Source: Alistipes sp.
GTDB taxonomy: Bacteria > Bacteroidota > Bacteroidia > Bacteroidales > Rikenellaceae
NCBI GenBank assembly: GCA_031285485.1
Contig: JAITWC010000109.1
Location: 1 to 8,961 of the forward strand
Length of the DNA stretch: 8,961 nt
Direction of reading: 5' to 3'
Shown here: one piece after another, positions 4,829 to 8,961 of the stretch
Layout: each line of letters begins with the position of its first letter
Position numbering within the stretch: position 1 is the first letter of the stretch
Made by a program: the position numbers and the translations under genes
Notes under the pieces: model-generated
Told to the model about the DNA's origin: nothing
Databases searched by the model: none
What the model saw: only the letters and a program-made list of their open reading frames with translations

Positions 4829-6394
4829 ATGAGCAACATTCAGGAAAAGGTCGGTCAGTTGATCGAACGGCGCGAAAAGGCGGCCCTCGGCGGCGGACAA
4901 AAGCGCATCGACGGGCAGCACGCCAAAGGCAAATTCACTGCACGCGAAAGGATCCACATGCTCCTCGACGAGGGTAGTTTCGAGGAGTTCGACATGTTCG
5001 TCGAGCACCGTTGCGTCAATTTCGGAATGGAGAAGGAACACTACTTCGGCGACGGCGTGGTGACCGGTTACGGCACGATGGACGGACGGTTGGTGTATGT
5101 CTTCGCGCAGGATTTCACCGTCTACGGCGGCTCGCTGAGCAAAACCATGGCCGAGAAGATATGCAAGGTGATGGACATGGCCATGCGTCAGGGTGCCCCC
5201 GTGATCGGGATCAACGACTCGGGCGGCGCTCGCATCCAGGAGGGGGTCGATGCCCTGGCAGGCTACGCCGAGATCTTCCAGCGCAACGTGATGGCGAGCG
5301 GGGTTATTCCCCAGATCAGCGCCATCTTCGGCCCGTCGGCGGGCGGCGCGGTCTACTCGCCTGCACTCACCGACTTCGTTATCATGAAGAAGAACACCAG
5401 CTACATGTTCCTCACCGGGCCGAAAGTCGTGAAGACCGTCACCGGTGAAGACGTCACGCAGGAACAACTCGGCGGCGCGTCGATGCACACCACCAAGAGC
5501 GGTGTGGCCCACTTCGCGGTCGACACCGAGGAGGACGGGTTCGCGCTGATGCACAAGTTGCTCGGTTTCATGCCCCAGAACAATATGGAGGATGCTCCCC
5601 TCGCGGTTTGCAACGACCCGATCGGCCGTCTTGAGGACAGCCTCAACGAGATCGTGCCCGACAGCCCCAACAAGCCTTACGACATGTACGAGGTGATCCG
5701 CGCGGTGGTCGACAACGGTGACTTCCTTGAGGCTCACGAATCGTTCGCCAAGAACATCATCACCTGTTTCGCGCGTTTCAATGGTCAGAGCGTGGGTATC
5801 ATCGCCAACCAGCCCAAGTACATGGCGGGCGTTCTCGACATCAACGCGAGCCGCAAAGCCGCGCGCTTCGTGAGGTTCTGCGACGCTTTCAATATTCCGA
5901 TCGTTACTTTTGTGGACGTTCCCGGATTCCTTCCCGGTACGGGCCAGGAGTATGGCGGGGTTATTACCCACGGGGCCAAACTGCTGTTCGCCTACTGCGA
6001 GGCCACGGTGCCCAAGGTGACTGTGACGCTGCGTAAATCTTATGGCGGGGCCTACATCGTTATGTCTTCGAAGCACATCCGCGGCGACATCAACTACGCG
6101 TGGCCGACGGCCGAGATCGCGGTGATGGGTGCCAGCGGCGCCGTCGAAGTGCTCTACGCCAAGGAGATCGCCGCTCTGGAGGACAAACCCGAGGAGCGCG
6201 CAAAGCTCATAGCCGAGAAGGAGGCCGAGTACACCGAAAAGTTCGGCAACCCCTATCAGGCCGCAAAGTACGGCTACATCGACGACGTGATCGAGCCGCG
6301 CAACACACGTTTCCGCGTGATCCGCGCGCTGCAGTCGCTCACCACGAAACGGTTGGTGAACCCGGCCAAAAAGCACTCTAACATTCCGCTGTAA
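4829..6394 (+). CDS. mmdA: Methylmalonyl-CoA decarboxylase alpha subunit (carboxyltransferase)
   Basis: The 521-residue cytoplasmic product transfers the carboxyl group from (S)-methylmalonyl-CoA to the biotin carrier encoded two genes on. It has the two crotonase-like halves of acyl-CoA carboxyltransferases. The N-terminal half includes the opening 'KGKFTARERIHMLLDEGSF' (34-51), INDSGGARIQEG (128-139) and GPSAGGAVYSPALTDF (168-183). The C-terminal half includes FVDVPGFLPGTGQEYGGVI (361-379), YGGAYIVMSSKHIRGD (405-420) and AWPTAEIAVMGASGAVEVLY (424-443). The same family includes propionyl-CoA carboxylase beta subunits, but the adjacent OadG-like, biotin-carrier and Na+-pump genes, without a biotin carboxylase gene, point to the decarboxylase. 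The stop and the next start overlap as TAATG. Confidence 0.95.
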   Translation: MSNIQEKVGQLIERREKAALGGGQKRIDGQHAKGKFTARERIHMLLDEGSFEEFDMFVEHRCVNFGMEKEHYFGDGVVTGYGTMDGRLVYVFAQDFTVYGGSLSKTMAEKICKVMDMAMRQGAPVIGINDSGGARIQEGVDALAGYAEIFQRNVMASGVIPQISAIFGPSAGGAVYSPALTDFVIMKKNTSYMFLTGPKVVKTVTGEDVTQEQLGGASMHTTKSGVAHFAVDTEEDGFALMHKLLGFMPQNNMEDAPLAVCNDPIGRLEDSLNEIVPDSPNKPYDMYEVIRAVVDNGDFLEAHESFAKNIITCFARFNGQSVGIIANQPKYMAGVLDINASRKAARFVRFCDAFNIPIVTFVDVPGFLPGTGQEYGGVITHGAKLLFAYCEATVPKVTVTLRKSYGGAYIVMSSKHIRGDINYAWPTAEIAVMGASGAVEVLYAKEIAALEDKPEERAKLIAEKEAEYTEKFGNPYQAAKYGYIDDVIEPRNTRFRVIRALQSLTTKRLVNPAKKHSNIPL

Positions 6395-7305
6395 TGAAGA
6401 GAGGTATATTATTGATATGCACGGTGCTGGGAGTTGCTTTCATGAGTTGGGAGGCGGACGCTCAAGGCATCAACAACGTGCGGATAAACGAGGTTCTGGT
6501 CGTGAACCAGGACAACTATGTGGACGGCTACGGCCAACGCTCGTCGTGGATCGAGTTGCACAACGCGGGATATGAGCTCGTCAACATAGGTGGATGCTAC
6601 ATTGGCGTAACTCGGGCCGACGGCTCCGAAACACTCTACAACATTCCCACGAACGACCCCGCGACGCAGTTGCACCAACAGACCTACGCACTGTTCTTCT
6701 GCGAGGGAACCGATACCAAGGGAACGTTCTACACCAACTTCACGCTCGAAGGGGTTACGAAGATATCGTTCTACAATCAGGGCAAAGCACTGATCGACAG
6801 TTTCGAGCTCGACCATCTTCAGCAGGTGGCCGACGTGTCGGTGGGTTGGATGAGCCGCGACGGGATAGCTCTCGCCGAGGTGATGACGCTCCCGAAAACC
6901 ACTCCCGGAGCAACCAACGAGACTATCGCCACCGTGCCCAAGGACGAGTTGTTCCGCCAAAGGGACTCCTCTGGCGGGGTCATGGCGATCATCGCCATGA
7001 CGGTGGTGTTCTCGGCGCTGGTGCTGATATTCTTCGTGCTGAAAGCTTTCGGTATGGCAATGGTGCGCATGCAGGATCGCAAAACGAAGAAACCCGCCGA
7101 AGCCGCACCCACACCGCCCAAACGCAAGCCCGCAGGCGAACAAGTGCAGGAGGAGATGGCCGCGATCGCCTTGGCGCTGAAAATGTTCCAGGAAGAGCAG
7201 CACATTCTCGAGGCGACCGTTATCACCATCAACCGCGCCTCAAGGGTCTACTCGCCCTGGAGTTCGAAAATTCACGGTATCCCGCCGATTCCCTCCAAGA
7301 ATTAA
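6394..7305 (+). CDS. OadG-like decarboxylase subunit with N-terminal lamin-tail-like domain
   Basis: The 303-residue product has a signal peptide (1-23, likely cut after ADA), then an extracytoplasmic beta-rich domain (about 24-178) with the lamin-tail-domain pattern: VRINEVLVVNQDN, SSWIELHNAGYELVNIGGCYI, and later YALFFCEG and ISFYNQGKALIDSFEL. A single membrane helix follows at about 196-218 (VMAIIAMTVVFSALVLIFFVL). The cytoplasmic tail has a charged, alanine/proline-rich linker (228-248) and ends in an OadG-like segment: EEMAAIALALKMF (253-265), then a RVYSPWSSKIHG close. OadG-type gamma/delta subunits are normally about 80-100 residues and hold the carboxyltransferase and beta subunits together at the membrane. 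Overlap with mmdA by one base and position before the biotin carrier support that role. The large outside domain is the odd part; its ligand is unknown. Confidence 0.85.
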   Translation: MKRGILLICTVLGVAFMSWEADAQGINNVRINEVLVVNQDNYVDGYGQRSSWIELHNAGYELVNIGGCYIGVTRADGSETLYNIPTNDPATQLHQQTYALFFCEGTDTKGTFYTNFTLEGVTKISFYNQGKALIDSFELDHLQQVADVSVGWMSRDGIALAEVMTLPKTTPGATNETIATVPKDELFRQRDSSGGVMAIIAMTVVFSALVLIFFVLKAFGMAMVRMQDRKTKKPAEAAPTPPKRKPAGEQVQEEMAAIALALKMFQEEQHILEATVITINRASRVYSPWSSKIHGIPPIPSKN

Positions 7306-7331
7306 TAATGAAAAAATAAAGAATTGCAGAG

Positions 7332-7784
7332 ATGGCAAAAGAGTATAAATTCAAGATCAACGGCCACGAGTACGAAGTGGCCGTGGGCAGCGTCGAAAGC
7401 GGCGCGGCCAAAGTGACCGTCAACGGCACCGACTACGAAGTGGAGGTGCAAAGCAACACCCTCATTAAACCGCGTCCCGCCAAACCCGTGGCCGTGGCTC
7501 CGGCCGTCTACTCGGCCACCGCTCCCGTCAGCCCCGCCAAGATCAACCAGGCGGCTCCGGCGGCAGGCAGCACCTCGACCCTCAAGAGCCCGCTCCCCGG
7601 AGTGATACTCGACGTGAAGGTGCGCGAGGGCGACACAGTGAAAGCCGGACAGTTGCTAATGGTCTTGGAGGCGATGAAAATGGAAAACAACATAGACGCA
7701 CACCAAGCGGGCGTTGTCAAAAACATCAACAAACGCCAAGGAGACTCCGTCCTCGAAGGCGATGTGTTGTTAACTATCGAATAG
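7332..7784 (+). CDS. Biotin carrier protein of methylmalonyl-CoA decarboxylase (gamma subunit)
   Basis: The 150-residue product carries the carboxyl group, on biotin, from the alpha subunit to the membrane beta subunit. The C-terminal biotinyl domain (about 82-150) contains the EAMKMEN motif with K116 as the biotinylated lysine, 34 residues from the end, and the GVVKNINKRQGDSV stretch after it. The N-terminal part (1-45) is a small beta domain (YKFKINGHEYEVAVGSV, VTVNGTDYEVEV), joined by an alanine/proline/valine-rich flexible linker (about 47-80) suited to a swinging arm. Start chosen at the ATG before AKEYKFKING; no Shine-Dalgarno is evident. It lies 26 nt after the OadG-like gene, with a tiny 3-codon frame (ATGAAAAAATAA, 7308-7319) in between, and 4 nt before the beta subunit gene. 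Confidence 0.95.
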   Translation: MAKEYKFKINGHEYEVAVGSVESGAAKVTVNGTDYEVEVQSNTLIKPRPAKPVAVAPAVYSATAPVSPAKINQAAPAAGSTSTLKSPLPGVILDVKVREGDTVKAGQLLMVLEAMKMENNIDAHQAGVVKNINKRQGDSVLEGDVLLTIE

Positions 7785-7788
7785 GCTT

Positions 7789-8961
7789 ATGTTGACGCTC
7801 TTACAAAGCGGTTTCGGTTCGTTTATCGCCGAAAACCTGCAAACGTTCTGGGGATTCACCGGTTTTGCCAACGCAACGTGGCAACACTTCGTGATGATCG
7901 CTTTCGGATTGGTGTTCATCTATCTGGGAATCGCCAAGAAGTGGGAACCCATGCTACTCGTGCCCATCGGGTTCGGGATCCTCGTGGGGAACATTCCGTT
8001 CTTTCCAGGCCTCGGTATAGGCATCTACGAGGAGGGGTCGGTACTCAATTACCTGCACTTCGGGGTGATGAAGGGGGTCTATCCGCCTCTCATCTTTCTG
8101 GGGATTGGGGCCATGACCGACTTCTCGGCGCTACTGTCGAACCCTAAACTTATTACGATCGGTGCGGCGGCACAGTTCGGTATCTTCGGAGCCTACATTC
8201 TGGCGCTGACGGTAGGCGGTTTCTCGGCTGCCGAGGCGGGTGCCATCGGCATTATCGGCGGCGCGGACGGCCCGACAGCTATCTTCCTGTCGTCGAAACT
8301 CGCTCCCGATCTTATGGGGGCGATCGCCATCGCGGCGTATTCCTATATGGCGCTCGTGCCACTGATTCAGCCGCCCATCATGAAGTTGCTCACAACCGAC
8401 AAGGAACGCCGCATCAAGATGAAACCGCCACGCGCCGTTTCGTCGACAGAGAAGATTCTCTTCCCGATTATCGGGTTCCTGCTGACTTGTTTCCTCGTGC
8501 CGTCGGGTCTGCCGTTGCTGGGGATGCTGTTCTTCGGCAACCTGTTGAAAGAGAGTGGTGTTACAAAACGCCTTGCCACCACCGCCGGCGGGCCGCTGAT
8601 CGACATCGTGACTATCCTGATCGGGTTGACGGTGGGTGCTTCGACCCAGGCGACGACTTTCCTTACACCCAAATCGGTGATCATTTTCTGCCTCGGGGCG
8701 CTATCGTTTATCATCGCCACCTGCGCAGGTGTGCTGTACGTCAAGTTGCTCAACCTGTTCCTCAAACCCGAGAACAAGATTAACCCGCTGATCGGCAATG
8801 CGGGCGTGTCGGCCGTGCCCGACTCGGCGCGGGTGTCGCAGGAAGTGGGGCTACACTACGACAAGACCAACCACCTGCTGATGCACGCCATGGGGCCCAA
8901 TGTGGCCGGTGTGATCGGCTCGGCCGTCGCCGCGGGTATCCTGTTAGGGTTCCTCGGTTAA
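7789..8961 (+). CDS. mmdB: Methylmalonyl-CoA decarboxylase beta subunit, Na+-translocating carboxybiotin decarboxylase
   Basis: The 390-residue polytopic inner-membrane product decarboxylates carboxybiotin and couples this to Na+ export. It shows the OadB/GcdB/MmdB family pattern: an N-terminal hydrophobic segment, ILVGNIPFFP (64-73), GVMKGVYPPLIFLGIGAMTDFSALLSNPK (92-120), the IGGADGPTAIF motif with the conserved ion-binding aspartate (D160), PLIQPPIMKLLTT (191-203), and near the end the MGPNVAGVIGSAVAAGILLGF stretch (368-388; N371, G377 and S378) that lines the transport path. The stop codon is the final three bases of the window, so the gene is complete. It starts 4 nt after the biotin-carrier stop. 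Whether it is mainly for methylmalonyl-CoA or related substrates follows from its neighbours, not from its own sequence. Confidence 0.96.
   Translation: MLTLLQSGFGSFIAENLQTFWGFTGFANATWQHFVMIAFGLVFIYLGIAKKWEPMLLVPIGFGILVGNIPFFPGLGIGIYEEGSVLNYLHFGVMKGVYPPLIFLGIGAMTDFSALLSNPKLITIGAAAQFGIFGAYILALTVGGFSAAEAGAIGIIGGADGPTAIFLSSKLAPDLMGAIAIAAYSYMALVPLIQPPIMKLLTTDKERRIKMKPPRAVSSTEKILFPIIGFLLTCFLVPSGLPLLGMLFFGNLLKESGVTKRLATTAGGPLIDIVTILIGLTVGASTQATTFLTPKSVIIFCLGALSFIIATCAGVLYVKLLNLFLKPENKINPLIGNAGVSAVPDSARVSQEVGLHYDKTNHLLMHAMGPNVAGVIGSAVAAGILLGFLG

Noticed and set aside
4784..6376. 530-codon minus-strand frame opposite mmdA
   Set aside because: It mirrors mmdA codon positions in GC-rich DNA, has low-complexity His/Val/Asp/Leu composition and no recognisable domain, while the plus strand encodes a clear full-length enzyme.

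Overview
The window looks like a GC-rich chromosomal segment from the order Bacteroidales; an Alistipes-like (Rikenellaceae) host is my best guess. The reasons are the -7 promoter boxes of the Bacteroidetes form TAnnTTTG (near positions 80, 3382, 4184 and 4276), the general lack of Shine-Dalgarno sequences, a surface lipoprotein and LVIVD-repeat proteins, and a sodium-pumping methylmalonyl-CoA decarboxylase operon of the kind used by propionate-forming gut Bacteroidales. The genus is inference only.

Left half, minus strand (read right to left): rubrerythrin (3575-4150) has its own promoter and a strong intrinsic terminator. Next comes a four-gene set: a small LVIVD-repeat protein (2823-3341), an intergenic 41-bp palindromic tandem array (about 2505-2800), an LVIVD-repeat lipoprotein (1621-2430), a putative outer-membrane beta-barrel protein (845-1624) and recO (123-848). 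The last three genes overlap by ATGA at both junctions, so they are almost certainly co-translated. The only clear promoter for the set lies upstream of the first LVIVD gene, so the array is probably transcribed as part of the mRNA.

Right half, plus strand: mce (4325-4732), mmdA (4829-6394), an OadG-like subunit carrying a lamin-tail-like extracytoplasmic domain (6394-7305), the biotin carrier protein (7332-7784) and the membrane Na+-pump beta subunit (7789-8961, complete, ending on the last base of the window). The epimerase interconverts (R)- and (S)-methylmalonyl-CoA. The decarboxylase complex then turns (S)-methylmalonyl-CoA into propionyl-CoA and CO2 while exporting Na+. Gaps within the four decarboxylase genes are between -1 and 26 nt. 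A divergent 174-bp promoter region separates the rubrerythrin and mce genes.

The most unusual element is the array: seven copies of a 17-bp perfect palindrome at an exact 41-bp period with conserved T-rich linkers, in which an apparent compensated indel keeps the period constant. It also opens long spurious reading frames in all three minus-strand phases. Everything else is recognisable, with the domain architecture of the OadG-like subunit the next most notable point.
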